A DNA stretch of 64,000 bases from Pseudomonadota bacterium (GTDB taxonomy: Bacteria > Pseudomonadota > Gammaproteobacteria > QQUJ01). The notes under the pieces were generated by a model, which ran no database searches, was not told the DNA's origin, and saw nothing but the letters and a program-made list of their open reading frames with translations. Position numbers and translations under genes: made by a program. Below, piece by piece: positions 54,908-64,000 of the stretch. The number at the start of each line of letters is the position of its first letter. Positions within the stretch are counted from its first letter, which is position 1. The stretch covers positions 1 to 64,000 of the forward strand of contig QQUJ01000019.1 in assembly GCA_008501635.1 (NCBI GenBank). Reading direction: 5' to 3'.

Positions 54908-55561
54908 ATGGAGACGAAAGCCGATTTTGGGCGCATGGGACGTTTTATCACCGTTGAGGGCGGTGAGGGGGCAGGTAAATCGACCAACCTGCGACTGATT
55001 GAACATTGCCTGCAGGAGGAGGGTATCGAGTTCATTGCGACTCGAGAGCCCGGCGGCACCCCTCTGGGAGAAGAGATACGCGCGTTGTTGCTCGAGCACC
55101 GCGATGAACCGATGAGCAACACAGCGGAGCTTCTTTTGGTATTTGCCGCGCGTGCCGAACATGTCGCGAAGGTAATCCTGCCTGCACTGAAAACCGGGCG
55201 ATGGGTTATCTGTGATCGATTCACCGATGCAACCTACGCCTACCAAGGTGCAGCTCGGGGTATGGGCGATGAGTCTGTTGCGTTGCTGGAGAATTTTGTG
55301 CAAGGCGCTTTGCGACCCGATATCACACTACTTTTTGATTTGCCCGTATCGTTGGGACTCACGCGAGCAGGGCGGCGCGGTGCAGCAGATCGCTTCGAGA
55401 GCGAAGCGCAGGCCTTTTTCGAACAGGTGAGGACGGCTTATCTAGAGCGCGCCAAACAGAACCCGGAGCGCTACCGAATCGTTGACGCCGCACAGGATCT
55501 GGACCATGTGCACAACCAGGTGCGCACTATTCTGCAGCACCTGATCCGGCAATGGTGTTAG
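54908..55561 (+). CDS. tmk: Thymidylate kinase
   Basis: It phosphorylates dTMP to dTDP. The 217 residues have the P-loop GGEGAGKST, DRFTDATYAYQGAARG and the LID region GRRGAADRFE. A Met at residue 10 (54935) is the alternative start. It follows mltG by 10 bp and is 3 bp from holB. Confidence 0.95.
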   Translation: METKADFGRMGRFITVEGGEGAGKSTNLRLIEHCLQEEGIEFIATREPGGTPLGEEIRALLLEHRDEPMSNTAELLLVFAARAEHVAKVILPALKTGRWVICDRFTDATYAYQGAARGMGDESVALLENFVQGALRPDITLLFDLPVSLGLTRAGRRGAADRFESEAQAFFEQVRTAYLERAKQNPERYRIVDAAQDLDHVHNQVRTILQHLIRQWC

Positions 55562-55564
55562 CGT

Positions 55565-56548
55565 ATGGCGCACGAAAATTGTCTGCCCTGGCATGAAACC
55601 ACCTGGCAACTCATTCAGCGCCGCCGCGTTGCCGGTCGGCTGCCACATGCGATTCTGCTTACCGGGCCCAACGGTATTGGCAAGGAGCGGTTTGCCGAAC
55701 GGCTGATGCAGGCGCTGCTGTGCAAGCAGCCGGAAGCAGGGGGCGATGCCTGTGGCCAATGCATGGCATGCCAGCTGTACCGGGCAGGAACCCACCCCGA
55801 CGTGCGCCGGGTAACCGCGGAGGAGCAGGGCAAGTCGTTACGCATCGACGCGGTTCGCGAACTGATAGACGGTTTGACGTTCAAATCGCAGTATGGCGGG
55901 TACAAGGTTGCATCTGTTTCACCTGCGGAACGCTTGAACCGCGCCGCGGCCAATGCGTTGCTGAAAACTCTCGAGGAACCGACACCGGAAACGCTGCTCG
56001 TTCTCGTCTGCTCTCGCCCCAGTTCGTTACCGGCGACGATACGCAGCCGCTGCCAAGCGATGCCATTCGCGGTTCCGGAGAGGGAACAGGCTCTTGTTTG
56101 GCTGCGCCAACAAGGTATCGAATCGCCAGAAACCGCCCTCGACGTGGTGGCGGGTGCTCCATTAAGTGCGCTGGCTATCGCTGGTTCGGACAATTTGGCA
56201 TTGCGTGCCCAGCTGCTTGAGGACCTTGAGCGGATCGCAAGCGGCGGGTCTGGTCCCACGACCACCGCAGCGCGGTATGCCAAGCACGATGTCCAGCTAG
56301 TTTGCAGTTGGTTATTGAGTTATGTGACGGATATGATACGTTTGGCTATGGTCCCCAATCCTCCGGGTGTTCGCAATTCGGACAGCCGGAAGGGGCTGAC
56401 CAAATTGGCAGCGGCCAAAAACCCCGTGGAGCTGTTTGAGTACCAGGATGCTCTTATGAACGCGCGGTGGATGTCAGAGACCCAGGTCAACACACAACTC
56501 TTGGTGGAAGATCTATTTTTGCGCTGGGACCGGCTAGGTAAGCGGTGA
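55565..56548 (+). CDS. holB: DNA polymerase III delta' subunit
   Basis: Part of the clamp loader. The 327 residues show a modified P-loop (LTGPNGIGKERFAERL), the zinc cysteines Cys53, Cys63, Cys66 and Cys69, and the SRC motif (TIRSRCQ). Length is close to E. coli HolB (334). It precedes a PilZ gene as in pseudomonads. Confidence 0.95.
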   Translation: MAHENCLPWHETTWQLIQRRRVAGRLPHAILLTGPNGIGKERFAERLMQALLCKQPEAGGDACGQCMACQLYRAGTHPDVRRVTAEEQGKSLRIDAVRELIDGLTFKSQYGGYKVASVSPAERLNRAAANALLKTLEEPTPETLLVLVCSRPSSLPATIRSRCQAMPFAVPEREQALVWLRQQGIESPETALDVVAGAPLSALAIAGSDNLALRAQLLEDLERIASGGSGPTTTAARYAKHDVQLVCSWLLSYVTDMIRLAMVPNPPGVRNSDSRKGLTKLAAAKNPVELFEYQDALMNARWMSETQVNTQLLVEDLFLRWDRLGKR

Positions 56549-56569
56549 GGAGCGTCCGGCGATGATGCA

Positions 56570-56941
56570 ATGAGCACTTCGGCTGAACAAAAGGCACAGA
56601 CTGCGCCCCGACAGGGCATATTGTCTTTAACGATTAAGGACAAGTATGCGCTGTATGCGGCCTACATGCCCTTTGTGAAGAACGGTGGTCTGTTCATCCC
56701 TACCAACAAGCCTTATCAATTGGGGGATGAGGTGTTCATGTTGATCAATCTTATGGAGGAGAAGGATAAGCTACCCGTCGCGGGCAAGATTATTTGGATT
56801 ACGCCCAAGGGAGCGGAAGGTAATCGGGCCGCAGGTATTGGTGTGCAGTTCAGCGATCAAGATGGGGGGACCACCCGCGCAAAGATCGAGACCTACCTTG
56901 CCGGCATGCTGGACTCTGACCGTTCCACCCATACCATGTAA
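56570..56941 (+). CDS. pilZ: PilZ domain protein (type IV pilus PilZ type)
   Basis: The 123 residues carry a PilZ fold, with YMPFVKNGGLFIPTNKPYQLGDEVFMLI and GKIIWITPKGAEGNRAAGIGVQF. The RxxxR and DxSxxG c-di-GMP motifs are not present, as in the Pseudomonas pilus-assembly PilZ that sits between holB and tatD. It would act in type IV pilus assembly, not in c-di-GMP binding. Confidence 0.9.
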   Translation: MSTSAEQKAQTAPRQGILSLTIKDKYALYAAYMPFVKNGGLFIPTNKPYQLGDEVFMLINLMEEKDKLPVAGKIIWITPKGAEGNRAAGIGVQFSDQDGGTTRAKIETYLAGMLDSDRSTHTM

Positions 56942-57006
56942 CCACTCCGCTGGCTCCAGCCATCGGTTGTTTGCGCAGTACACCCGTTCCGATAGCAAGA
57001 TTTCAC

Positions 57007-57789
57007 ATGCTGGTAGATTCCCATTGTCATTTGGACCGCCTGGATCTGCGTGATTTTGACGGAGATATCGGGCTCGCATTGAAAGCGGCTCGGGAGAAGG
57101 GTGTCGCCCACGTGCTCTGCGTGGGCATAGATTTTGAAGCTTATCCGGCGATGATGGAACTGGTGCGACGTTTTCCTTTCGTGTCGGCAACGGTAGGTGT
57201 TCATCCAAATGAGCAGGGGGGCGAAGAGCCGACCATTGAGCGTCTGGTCGCAGAAGCACGAGATCCCGACATTGTTGCGATCGGTGAAACAGGACTCGAC
57301 TATTTCCGCAGCCAAGGTAATGTCGAGTGGCAGCGCGAACGGTTTCGGGTGCATATTCGCGCTGCCCGCGCGTCTCGATTGCCGCTTGTAGTCCATACCA
57401 GAGACGCAATGGTGGACACGCTGCGAATATTGAGGGAGGAGGGTGCGGGCGACGTCGGGGGGGTCATGCACTGCTTCACTGGAACAGCCGCCGAGGCGAA
57501 AGAGGCGCTCGATCTCGGATTCCATATCTCGTTCTCCGGCATCGTCACCTTCCCTACCGCGGGCGATATCCGGGATGCCGCCGCCAGCGTTCCGACTGAT
57601 CGCCTTCTGGTGGAGACAGATAGCCCTTACCTGTCGCCGCTACCTTATCGTGGGAAATCCAATCAGCCTGCGTGGGTAACGTATGTCGCGGCTACAGTCG
57701 CACAAATTCGAGGGGTGTCTGCAGAGGAACTGGCGGTGCAGACCACAGCCAATTTCCAGCGGCTGTTTAACATTACGTGCCAAGCCTAG
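57007..57789 (+). CDS. tatD: TatD family metal-dependent DNase
   Basis: TatD/YcfH enzymes are 3'-5' exonucleases or deoxyribonucleases with two metals. The 260 residues have DSHCHLDRLDL (His6, His8), GETGLDYF (Glu94), the later HTRDA and GGVMHCFTG, and ETDSPYLSPLPYRG. ATG at 57007 rather than an earlier frame. Confidence 0.94.
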   Translation: MLVDSHCHLDRLDLRDFDGDIGLALKAAREKGVAHVLCVGIDFEAYPAMMELVRRFPFVSATVGVHPNEQGGEEPTIERLVAEARDPDIVAIGETGLDYFRSQGNVEWQRERFRVHIRAARASRLPLVVHTRDAMVDTLRILREEGAGDVGGVMHCFTGTAAEAKEALDLGFHISFSGIVTFPTAGDIRDAAASVPTDRLLVETDSPYLSPLPYRGKSNQPAWVTYVAATVAQIRGVSAEELAVQTTANFQRLFNITCQA

Positions 57790-57856
57790 AGCGGATTTCA
57801 TCGGCTTCGGCCTGTCCTTTGCTAGGACCCCTACCGGGTATGATACCCTCCTTGTC

Positions 57857-58345
57857 ATGCAATCAAGGTCGCTTTTGAGTCAGTGTTTGTGCACCCCAGG
57901 GTCCTTCGCCGGACTCATGGCGATCTATGAGCAAAACTACCGTTACATCAATGAATTACTGAGTAATCACGAACGATTGCCGGCAGAGGTCGTATCACGC
58001 GCACCCGCGCATCTGCCCTTGCGCCTGAGAGTATTGGAGCGTTTTCGCTACACCACAACCTTGTCGCTGACCTACCTGTTTCGTGAAACCGGTGTGCCGC
58101 GGACCGATCCCGACATTATCGTACGTGTCTATCATGATGCCGGGGTTGCGGAAGTGGTGGGCTTCGGAGAATCCAGACAAAGCCACTCAGCGCCCTCCAC
58201 ACCCCCTGCGGTAGACGGGTGGGTGCTCGAACGCAAGTGGCAGCAGAACCGGTTTCTTGAAAAGTGGCTGGAGTATTGCTTGGCGTGTGGTCACCGGTTT
58301 CAGACCACTGCATTTGGGGGAAGTCTACCTGCTACTGCGCCCTAG
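57857..58345 (+). CDS. DUF1249 (YqiB-like) protein
   Basis: The 162 residues match the YqiB family: N-terminal MAIYEQNYRYINELL, then LRLRVLERFRYTTTLSLTYLF, and DPDIIVRVYHDAGVAEVVGF. ATG at 57857 is set by homology; the open frame runs back to 57683. The C-terminal KWQQNRFLEKWLEYCLACGHRF is usual for it. Function unknown. In E. coli it lies near nudF. Confidence 0.88.
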   Translation: MQSRSLLSQCLCTPGSFAGLMAIYEQNYRYINELLSNHERLPAEVVSRAPAHLPLRLRVLERFRYTTTLSLTYLFRETGVPRTDPDIIVRVYHDAGVAEVVGFGESRQSHSAPSTPPAVDGWVLERKWQQNRFLEKWLEYCLACGHRFQTTAFGGSLPATAP

Positions 58346-58349
58346 CGGA

Positions 58350-59690
58350 TCAGTGTACTGCTGTCGTCTGATCAAGCCCGTGTTGGATTCGCGGCCAGTA
58401 CTGCTCGAAATCGAAAAGCGGGCTGTGGCTACGATTATGACAGTCAAGACAAACCAACTTGTCTGGTCTCACCGGTTTTAAAAGCGGCGCAGTCCCCGAG
58501 CTGGCAATATGGTCCTGTCCCGGCCCGTGGCAAACTTCGCATTGCACGTTGAGCCGATCTGCCGTGATCTGCGGATCGACAAATCCCCCGGGTTGATTGA
58601 AAGCGACGGTATGACAACCCAAGCAGTTGGCATCGAACGCTTTGTCGACGCGCTCCAGCGTGGCGAAGGCGCGGGCGTGGCGGCTGCTTTTCCATATCTT
58701 GTAGGCATCGGTGTGGCAGCTGCCGCAAGCTGCATCGCCGGCGTAAGGCGAGGGCTCTGCGGCGCGCGCCTTACGAGTTGCGACGCGTTCTTTGTAATCG
58801 GCCTTTAAAGCGTCTGTGAACGCCTCATACCATGCTCTTAGGCGCTCTGCATTAGCCACCTTGCTCGGTAGATTCACCACTTGCTGGTGAGCGCCTGTGA
58901 TTCTCCCGGCCGCGTTCCTCTGTACCTCGATCAGCGCCAGCCGCTGCCCGCGTGATCCGGGCTGCAGATAGAGGGTGCCGTTTTCCATTACCGGCTCGCC
59001 ATACATCTCGTAATTGGATTGGAGAATAACGATATCGGCCAGGGCGACGGGAAGGCGTGCGCTGGCCTCCGGACGCGGCAGCGTGGTGGACAACACAGTC
59101 AGAGCGCCGTCCGCGCGGGCACTGCGCAGAGCGCGCTCGAGCGCGCCGGTGGTGGTGTCGACCGGAAAGTGGTTGCCCTTCATCTCACGGTACGGCGATT
59201 GCTCCGGGTCCAACCATTGGAAGAAAGCCAGAGTTGTCCCGCCGCGTTTGATTCGCTTTTCAGTCGCATAGCGCTTGTCGGGCCAATTGCTGGCGACTAT
59301 CGGAAGCCCGCTCGCGGCGATGAACTCGGTGCCGTAGGCCAAGTCCTTCCACTGAAGCCCGATTGCATCGAAGCCCTGTTCGGCCATTCCGGAGAGAATG
59401 AACTGACTGGTGATCCTGTCGGTTGCAATGGCGCTGTTGAACAGACCACCGGAATGAACCATGAAGAGTTCGGGGTGGCGGGCGCGGAACTGGTCGATTA
59501 TCTCCGTCTGTCTGAGTATGCCCCCTAAATCGCCCTCTTCGGTGCATCCGCAGGGCTCCAGTTCACCGTCGAGGTTGCCCATGTAAATCAAGCGTACCGA
59601 CTCGGGTGGTACGGCTGTTCGCGAGGTGCATCCAACACTTGGCAGCACAGCCAAGCATAACAGACAGGTAATTTGTGCTAGCGTTTTCAT
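58350..59690 (-). CDS. Lipoprotein tetraheme cytochrome c with an N-terminal degenerate metallophosphatase-like domain
   Basis: The 446-residue product has a lipobox (LPSVGC, Cys21). An N-terminal domain of about 280 residues follows, resembling 5'-nucleotidase/UshA-type phosphoesterases (GNLDGELEPCGC...GGILR, VHSGGLFN, FDAIGLQWKDL). Metal ligands normally in these motifs (DxH, GD, GNHE) are replaced, so it is probably not a phosphatase. The C-terminus has four CxxCH sites: 322-326, 356-360, 384-388, 414-418, arranged like cytochrome c554-family domains. It is the last gene of the nudJ-mnmA-hflD strand, 17 bp after hflD. Where E. coli has purB, this gene stands. Confidence 0.85.
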   Translation of the reverse strand: MKTLAQITCLLCLAVLPSVGCTSRTAVPPESVRLIYMGNLDGELEPCGCTEEGDLGGILRQTEIIDQFRARHPELFMVHSGGLFNSAIATDRITSQFILSGMAEQGFDAIGLQWKDLAYGTEFIAASGLPIVASNWPDKRYATEKRIKRGGTTLAFFQWLDPEQSPYREMKGNHFPVDTTTGALERALRSARADGALTVLSTTLPRPEASARLPVALADIVILQSNYEMYGEPVMENGTLYLQPGSRGQRLALIEVQRNAAGRITGAHQQVVNLPSKVANAERLRAWYEAFTDALKADYKERVATRKARAAEPSPYAGDAACGSCHTDAYKIWKSSRHARAFATLERVDKAFDANCLGCHTVAFNQPGGFVDPQITADRLNVQCEVCHGPGQDHIASSGTAPLLKPVRPDKLVCLDCHNRSHSPLFDFEQYWPRIQHGLDQTTAVH

Positions 59691-59707
59691 GAGACGAAAG
59701 ACCCCGA

Positions 59708-60352
59708 CTATTCAAGCGACTCCGCCGGTCTGAGATCGGCGATCAGCTCAGCGGCTTCGCGGCCTATCGATTTCTGACCTAGAATGAGTTGCCAGCGCTT
59801 GCCCCCGCACTGACGCCAAAGAACAATCGAACGAATACCCGCCAGTAACAGGGTGCGAATTCGATTGGCATTGATCTGGTTCGACAAATGAACGTGCTCG
59901 CCGTTCACCATGATTCTGGGCTTCAAGGTACTAACAGTGTTCAGGTAAGTGTCGGCAAGGCTGGCAAGCACATTGGCGTGTTGCGTCCCGAAATGGGCTG
60001 CCTGTTGTGCGGCGCGTTCGATACCTTCGCGAAGGCGGGCGAGCATTTCCCGATCGGCTGTGAGTTTTCGTTGGAGATAAAGCAGGGAAACGACATACTT
60101 GGCGATTTCGATGTCACGGGACTCTTTACCCCCCTGAATCTGACGCTGGAGTTGCTGCAGCCCCGTAAGTACACCACCTCCTGTTCCGAACACGGCTTCA
60201 ACATCCTTGGCGTCGATCTGAAACAGGCTGTGCAGACTGGCTTCGAACGCAGCCGCCTCGACTTTGCCGGTATAAGCAATCGTTTGCACCAGGGACACAG
60301 CCTGGAACAGTCCTCCCAGGGCCAACGTGCGGTTTCTGCTGTTCTGAATCAA
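59708..60352 (-). CDS. hflD: High frequency lysogenization protein HflD
   Basis: HflD is a conserved peripheral membrane protein, in E. coli affecting lambda CII, with an unclear native role. The 214 residues are highly alpha-helical, with LGGLFQAVSLVQTIAYTG near the start and VLASLADTYLNTVSTLKPRIMVNG in the second half. Start is TTG (60352). The order mnmA-hflD supports it. Confidence 0.92.
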   Translation of the reverse strand: MIQNSRNRTLALGGLFQAVSLVQTIAYTGKVEAAAFEASLHSLFQIDAKDVEAVFGTGGGVLTGLQQLQRQIQGGKESRDIEIAKYVVSLLYLQRKLTADREMLARLREGIERAAQQAAHFGTQHANVLASLADTYLNTVSTLKPRIMVNGEHVHLSNQINANRIRTLLLAGIRSIVLWRQCGGKRWQLILGQKSIGREAAELIADLRPAESLE

Positions 60353-60366
60353 GAAGTGTTCTGTCT

Positions 60367-61527
60367 CTAAGCTGATGAGGTGGATGTGTGTGTGACTTCG
60401 AGGCCCGGTCCAATCTGCAGTTCAGCAGCATTGCCTTCAAGGTGTTCGATAGTGCCGCCGCCGAGGCACTCCTCATTGCGGTAGAAAACAACTGATTGAC
60501 CTGGGGTGACTGCGCGTTGCGGTCGTTCAAAGCGCACTCTACACCTCTGGCTGTCGAGGGCGACAATGGTCGCGCCTTGATCGGGTTGACGATAACGCAC
60601 CTTGAGCGTGCATCGAAAAGGCGTTTCTGGCGCCGTTCCGCTCACCCAATGGACATCCGTCGCCGTCAAGCCGGTGCTCAGCAACGCCGGGTGGTCGCCA
60701 CCCTGGACGACGATCAATGTATTTTCATCCAGATTTTTCCCGGCAACATACCATGGGTCGGGCGCGGCATCGCGTAATCCGCCGATGCCCAGCCCCTGGC
60801 GCTGGCCGAGGGTGTAATACATCAGGCCCTCATGATGGCCGACGACACGGCCATCGAGCGTTTTTATCAATCCTGGGCGGGCGGGAAGATAGCGTTGCAG
60901 GAAACTTTTGAATTGGCGCTCACCTATAAAACAGATGCCCGTGCTGTCCTTCTTGTTGTGAGTTGGAAAGCCAGCTTGCTGCGCCAGAAGCCTAACTTCC
61001 GATTTGAGCAGTTGCCCGATCGGGAACAGGCTGTGTGACAGCGGTTTCTGGCCCAAGGTGTACAGAAAGTAGCTCTGATCCTTGTCTGAATCTGCTCCGC
61101 GCAGCAGATGATAGCCTCCCCCATCGAGGTGGCATCGTGCGTAGTGACCGGTGGCTATGGCATCTGCACCTTGATCGAGTGCGAAGTCGAGAAAGGCACG
61201 AAACTTGATCTCCTTGTTGCACAGAATGTCGGGATTCGGCGTCCTGCCGGCGCTGTATTCCGCCAGGAATCGCTCAAACACCTTCTCCCAGTACTCGAAG
61301 GAGAAGTTTACCGCGCGCCATGGAATATCTAGGATGCGGCAGACGGCTTCGACGTCCGCCATATCTTCTGACGCTGAGCACTTGCCCCCGTTGTCATCTT
61401 CGTCCCAGTTTTTCATGAATAGGCCATGGACATCGTGGCCCTGTTGCTTCAGTAACAGGGCGGCCACAGAGGAGTCCACGCCTCCGGACATACCGACGAT
61501 GACGTGTTTAGGAGATCGCTTTGTCAT
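60367..61527 (-). CDS. mnmA: tRNA-specific 2-thiouridylase MnmA
   Basis: MnmA adds sulfur to U34 of tRNA Lys, Glu and Gln. The 386 residues have the PP-loop [12 protein letters not shown], catalytic Cys103 ([12 protein letters not shown]) and Cys199 ([10 protein letters not shown]), as in E. coli Cys102/Cys199. ATG at 61527 rather than the TTG at 61551. It precedes hflD by 14 bp. Confidence 0.96.
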   Translation of the reverse strand: MTKRSPKHVIVGMSGGVDSSVAALLLKQQGHDVHGLFMKNWDEDDNGGKCSASEDMADVEAVCRILDIPWRAVNFSFEYWEKVFERFLAEYSAGRTPNPDILCNKEIKFRAFLDFALDQGADAIATGHYARCHLDGGGYHLLRGADSDKDQSYFLYTLGQKPLSHSLFPIGQLLKSEVRLLAQQAGFPTHNKKDSTGICFIGERQFKSFLQRYLPARPGLIKTLDGRVVGHHEGLMYYTLGQRQGLGIGGLRDAAPDPWYVAGKNLDENTLIVVQGGDHPALLSTGLTATDVHWVSGTAPETPFRCTLKVRYRQPDQGATIVALDSQRCRVRFERPQRAVTPGQSVVFYRNEECLGGGTIEHLEGNAAELQIGPGLEVTHTSTSSA

Positions 61528-61576
61528 GCCGTTGTGAAAAAGCCCGGGCAATCGGGCCGCTTGTCACTCCTTGGGC

Positions 61577-62023
61577 TCAGGGAAGATTCTGGAGCAGCGC
61601 CAGCGGATAACGTGTGCCCGACAGGTAGTCGTCCAGGCATCGCAGCACCAGCGGGCTCCTCAATGATACGGTTCGGGCAACGATCTGCGAGTGCGATAAC
61701 CACAGTACCCCTTCAATTCCGTCGTCTAGCGGCCTGCGGGGTTCGTGATCAGTGCACTCGCCGCTGAGGGCGGCCCGTAGATAGGTTTCACCGTTTTCGG
61801 GATTGCGCCAGCGATAGATCCCAACGAGCGATTCCGGATGAAAATGCCAGCCTGTCTCTTCCAGGGTCTCGCGAACAACCGCTTCCAGGAGGCTTTCGGC
61901 ATCGTTCAAGTGGCCTGCAGGCTGGTTTAGAACCAAATTCCCGTTGATTCGCTCTTCTACCATCAGGAATGTCTTGTTGCGTTCAGCAATAGCGGCAACG
62001 GTAAGATGAGGCGTCCAACGCAT
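61577..62023 (-). CDS. nudJ: Nudix hydrolase NudJ
   Basis: NudJ hydrolyses nucleoside and thiamine pyrophosphates. The 148 residues carry the Nudix box GHLNDAESLLEAVVRETLEETGW (residues about 37-59), consistent with Gx5Ex7REUxEExGU. It starts the minus-strand operon nudJ-mnmA-hflD and diverges from icd. Confidence 0.94.
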   Translation of the reverse strand: MRWTPHLTVAAIAERNKTFLMVEERINGNLVLNQPAGHLNDAESLLEAVVRETLEETGWHFHPESLVGIYRWRNPENGETYLRAALSGECTDHEPRRPLDDGIEGVLWLSHSQIVARTVSLRSPLVLRCLDDYLSGTRYPLALLQNLP

Positions 62024-62104
62024 TTCGCGAACCTTACCATAAACAGGTTAGAGTAAATGAGGGGCCGGTAAGCTGGTTTACTATGAATTATTGGCCTATA
62101 AGAT

Positions 62105-62132
62105 TTGCTGATTAGGGGTAACCGGCTATAAT
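62105..62132 (+). promoter_or_regulatory. Promoter of icd
   Basis: A perfect TATAAT (62127-62132) is preceded at 16 nt by TTGCTG (62105-62110). Transcription starting near 62139 leaves a 31-nt leader ending in a strong GGAGGGG binding site. Confidence 0.7.
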
Positions 62133-62169
62133 CGCGCTCTTTTAAAGACTTGGTTGGAGGGGATTACCC

Positions 62170-63426
62170 ATGGCCTACGATAAGATTTCGGTGCCCACCG
62201 ATGGCGAGCGAATTACCGTCAATGCGGACAATTCCCTCACTGTGCCGGAAAGACCGATCATCCCCTACATCGAGGGGGATGGGATCGGTGTGGATATCAC
62301 GCCGGTGATGATCAAAGTTGTTGATTCAGCGGTGGAAAAGGCTTACGGCGGGACAAGGAAGATTGCCTGGATGGAGCTCTTCGCCGGTGAGAAAGCCACC
62401 CGAGTTTACGATAAAGACACCTGGCTGCCCGATGAGACGTTGAATGCTGTAAAGGAATTCGTGGTCTCTATCAAGGGACCTCTAACCACCCCGGTTGGTG
62501 GGGGCATCCGCTCGCTGAACGTGGCCTTGCGTCAGAACCTCGATCTTTACGTCTGCCTGCGCCCTGTCCGCTACTACAAAGGGACGCCGAGCCCGGTCCG
62601 CGAGCCTGAAAAGACCGATATGGTGATTTTTCGCGAGAACTCCGAGGATATCTATGCGGGTATCGAGTGGGAAGCCAAGAGCGATGCCGCCAAGAAGGTC
62701 ATCGACTTTCTCCAGCGGGAGATGGGTGTCAAGAAGATTCGTTTTCCGGAGTCCTCGGGCATCGGAATCAAACCGGTTTCACAGGAAGGAACGCATCGGC
62801 TGGTTCGCAAGGCGATTCAATACGCTATCGACAATGACCGCCCCTCATTAACCCTGGTCCACAAGGGTAATATCATGAAGTTCACGGAGGGGGGATTCCG
62901 CGACTGGGGCTACGAGTTGGCCAAACAGGAGTTCGGCGCCACAGAGATCAACGGGGGGCCATGGTGTGGCTTCAAAAACCCCAAGACGGGGCGGGAAATC
63001 GTGGTGAAAGATGTGATTGCCGATGCTTTTCTGCAACAAATCCTGCTGCGGCCGGCCGAGTACGATGTAATTGCCACATTGAACCTCAATGGCGACTATA
63101 TTTCGGATGCCCTGGCGGCTCAGGTGGGGGGTATAGGTATCGCCCCTGGAGCCAATATGTCTGACACCGTGGCCATGTTCGAGGCAACCCACGGTACGGC
63201 GCCCAAGTACGCGGGACAGGACAAGGTGAATCCGGGTTCGTTGATTCTGTCTGCCGAGATGATGCTCCGACATATGGGTTGGGTCGAAGCGGCCGATTTG
63301 ATCGTCAAAGGTATGGAAGGTGCCATCGATGCGAAAACGGTGACTTATGACTTCGAGCGGCTTATGGACGGGGCAAAGTTGCTCAGTTGCTCCGAATTCG
63401 GCGAAGCCGTGGGCTCCCATATGTAA
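62170..63426 (+). CDS. icd: NADP-dependent isocitrate dehydrogenase
   Basis: Icd catalyses oxidative decarboxylation of isocitrate in the TCA cycle. The 418 residues match the E. coli-type enzyme. [21 protein letters not shown], around residues 102-122, contains the regulatory serine (Ser115); the NADP signature [12 protein letters not shown] follows later. The regulatory kinase AceK is not in the window. Monocistronic with its own strong terminator. Confidence 0.97.
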   Translation: MAYDKISVPTDGERITVNADNSLTVPERPIIPYIEGDGIGVDITPVMIKVVDSAVEKAYGGTRKIAWMELFAGEKATRVYDKDTWLPDETLNAVKEFVVSIKGPLTTPVGGGIRSLNVALRQNLDLYVCLRPVRYYKGTPSPVREPEKTDMVIFRENSEDIYAGIEWEAKSDAAKKVIDFLQREMGVKKIRFPESSGIGIKPVSQEGTHRLVRKAIQYAIDNDRPSLTLVHKGNIMKFTEGGFRDWGYELAKQEFGATEINGGPWCGFKNPKTGREIVVKDVIADAFLQQILLRPAEYDVIATLNLNGDYISDALAAQVGGIGIAPGANMSDTVAMFEATHGTAPKYAGQDKVNPGSLILSAEMMLRHMGWVEAADLIVKGMEGAIDAKTVTYDFERLMDGAKLLSCSEFGEAVGSHM

Positions 63427-63456
63427 AAAGTCGCGATCGAGCCTTGCTGTTGTGGT

Positions 63457-63492
63457 GGCCGCTCAGCTCCGCAGCTGACCGGCCTTTTTTTT
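63457..63492 (+). terminator. Terminator of icd
   Basis: GGCCG-C-TCAGCT (63457-63468) pairs with AGCTGA-C-CGGCC (63473-63484) around a CCGC loop, then eight T residues. This is a strong intrinsic terminator. Confidence 0.93.
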
Positions 63493-63664
63493 GGCCGCCA
63501 CACACTGAGCCGTACGATGGATGCCACTGCCAGACAGAAAAAAATCTAATCTTTGGCTACTTCCACAACTTTTTTAATGCGCTAAAGTCAAAGAGACAGG
63601 GTTCGTGGATTTTGCCGTGAAGGGTTGACGAAAGTCACAGGCTTTTCCGCTACAATCTGGTCCC

Positions 63665-63982
63665 ATGAGCGAGCGGAAATCGGATCATGAAGACGGATTA
63701 GCCGTACAGGAGGCCAAACCGAAACTTAAACGGCCTCCATTGTTTAAGGTATTGTTGTTGAATGACGATTTTACCCCTATGGAATTCGTGGTTCAGATAC
63801 TGGAGCAGTTTTTTTGTATGAGTCGCGAGAAGGCAACACAGATCATGCTGCACGTACACACCCGCGGGAGAGGTGTGTGCGGCGTCTATACCTATGAGAT
63901 CGCTGAAACAAAGGTCGCCCAAGTAAATGAATATTCCCGCCGTCATCAACATCCTTTGCTCTGTACGATGGAGGAGGCGTAG
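63665..63982 (+). CDS. clpS: ATP-dependent Clp protease adaptor ClpS
   Basis: ClpS binds N-degron substrates and presents them to ClpA. The 105 residues start with a flexible charged N-terminus and carry [22 protein letters not shown] and [26 protein letters not shown] at 63651-63656 is very near the ATG, so the transcript may be nearly leaderless; the paired TTGACG at 63625-63630 is 20 nt away. GGGAGG at the right edge is probably the clpA binding site. Confidence 0.95.
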   Translation: MSERKSDHEDGLAVQEAKPKLKRPPLFKVLLLNDDFTPMEFVVQILEQFFCMSREKATQIMLHVHTRGRGVCGVYTYEIAETKVAQVNEYSRRHQHPLLCTMEEA

Positions 63983-64000
63983 GCGCTTGAGGGAGGTTCT

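Noticed and set aside
1-64000. tRNA, rRNA, CRISPR array, complete insertion sequence or prophage
   Set aside because: I saw no T-loop plus acceptor-stem combinations, no regular spaced repeats, and no transposase or phage genes. A tRNAscan and IS search would confirm this.

Overview
The window reads as chromosomal DNA of a gammaproteobacterium, most likely a chemolithotrophic sulfur oxidiser of the Chromatiales type. The lineage call rests on gene order shared with Escherichia coli and Pseudomonas (compared from memory): mltD-[yafS-like]-rnhA-dnaQ; lolCD-DUF2062-comEC-exbBD-lpxK-ycaR-kdsB-ptp-rne-rluC-HAD-sppA-maf-yceD-rpmF-plsX-fabHDG-acpP-fabF-mltG-tmk-holB-pilZ-tatD; and hflD-mnmA-nudJ next to icd and clpS. 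The sulfur-oxidiser call rests on a flavocytochrome c sulfide dehydrogenase pair (fccAB) beside a tetraheme NapC-type cytochrome.

Layout. 0.2-6 kb (minus strand): fabI, a geranylgeranyl-reductase-like flavoprotein with a cyclopropane-fatty-acid-synthase-like methyltransferase, then a cupin/hydrolase/ferredoxin-NADP-reductase group. 6.2-12 kb: class V aminotransferase and M23 peptidase, mltD, and the yafS-like/rnhA/dnaQ group. 12-19.3 kb (minus strand): a ten-gene Mrp/Mbh-type cation-proton antiporter operon with three large ion-channel subunits and an unrecognised small membrane protein. 20-21.3 kb: a sigma-54 activator with a Cys/His-rich PAS domain. 21.3-23.7 kb (minus): agmatine-to-putrescine enzymes and a small secreted protein. 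24.2-27.1 kb: tetraheme cytochrome and fccAB. 27.2-36.6 kb: sfsA, lolCD, comEC, exbBD-like pair, lpxK, ycaR-like gene, kdsB, phosphotyrosine phosphatase. 36.7-40.3 kb: rne with a leader of about 520 nt, then rluC. 41.3-43.6 kb: HAD phosphatase, sppA, maf. 43.6-46.9 kb (minus): a complete oxaloacetate decarboxylase Na+ pump (oadGAB) sitting inside the otherwise conserved cluster. 47.4-58.3 kb: yceD-rpmF-plsX-fab operon through tatD and yqiB-like. 58.3-62 kb (minus): lipoprotein tetraheme cytochrome with a degenerate phosphoesterase-like domain, hflD, mnmA, nudJ. 62.2-64 kb: icd and clpS, with clpA presumably starting just beyond the edge.

How the genes fit together. Most of the window is housekeeping: membrane lipid and envelope synthesis (fab, plsX, lpxK, kdsB, lol), DNA replication (dnaQ, holB, tmk), RNA metabolism (rne, rnhA, rluC, mnmA). 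The lifestyle-specific parts are sulfide oxidation (fccAB and the NapC-like cytochrome), Na+/H+ energetics (Mrp-type operon plus the Na+-pumping decarboxylase), polyamine synthesis, and lipid modification. I see no CRISPR array, tRNA, rRNA, complete insertion sequence or prophage. The main non-coding structures are a 34-bp dispersed repeat, several strong terminators, a palindrome upstream of the small secreted gene, one upstream of fabD, and the long rne leader.

The first 123 bases are open in all three plus-strand frames, and a good plus-strand terminator follows at about 200-235. An upstream gene probably ends at the left edge, but I cannot identify it.
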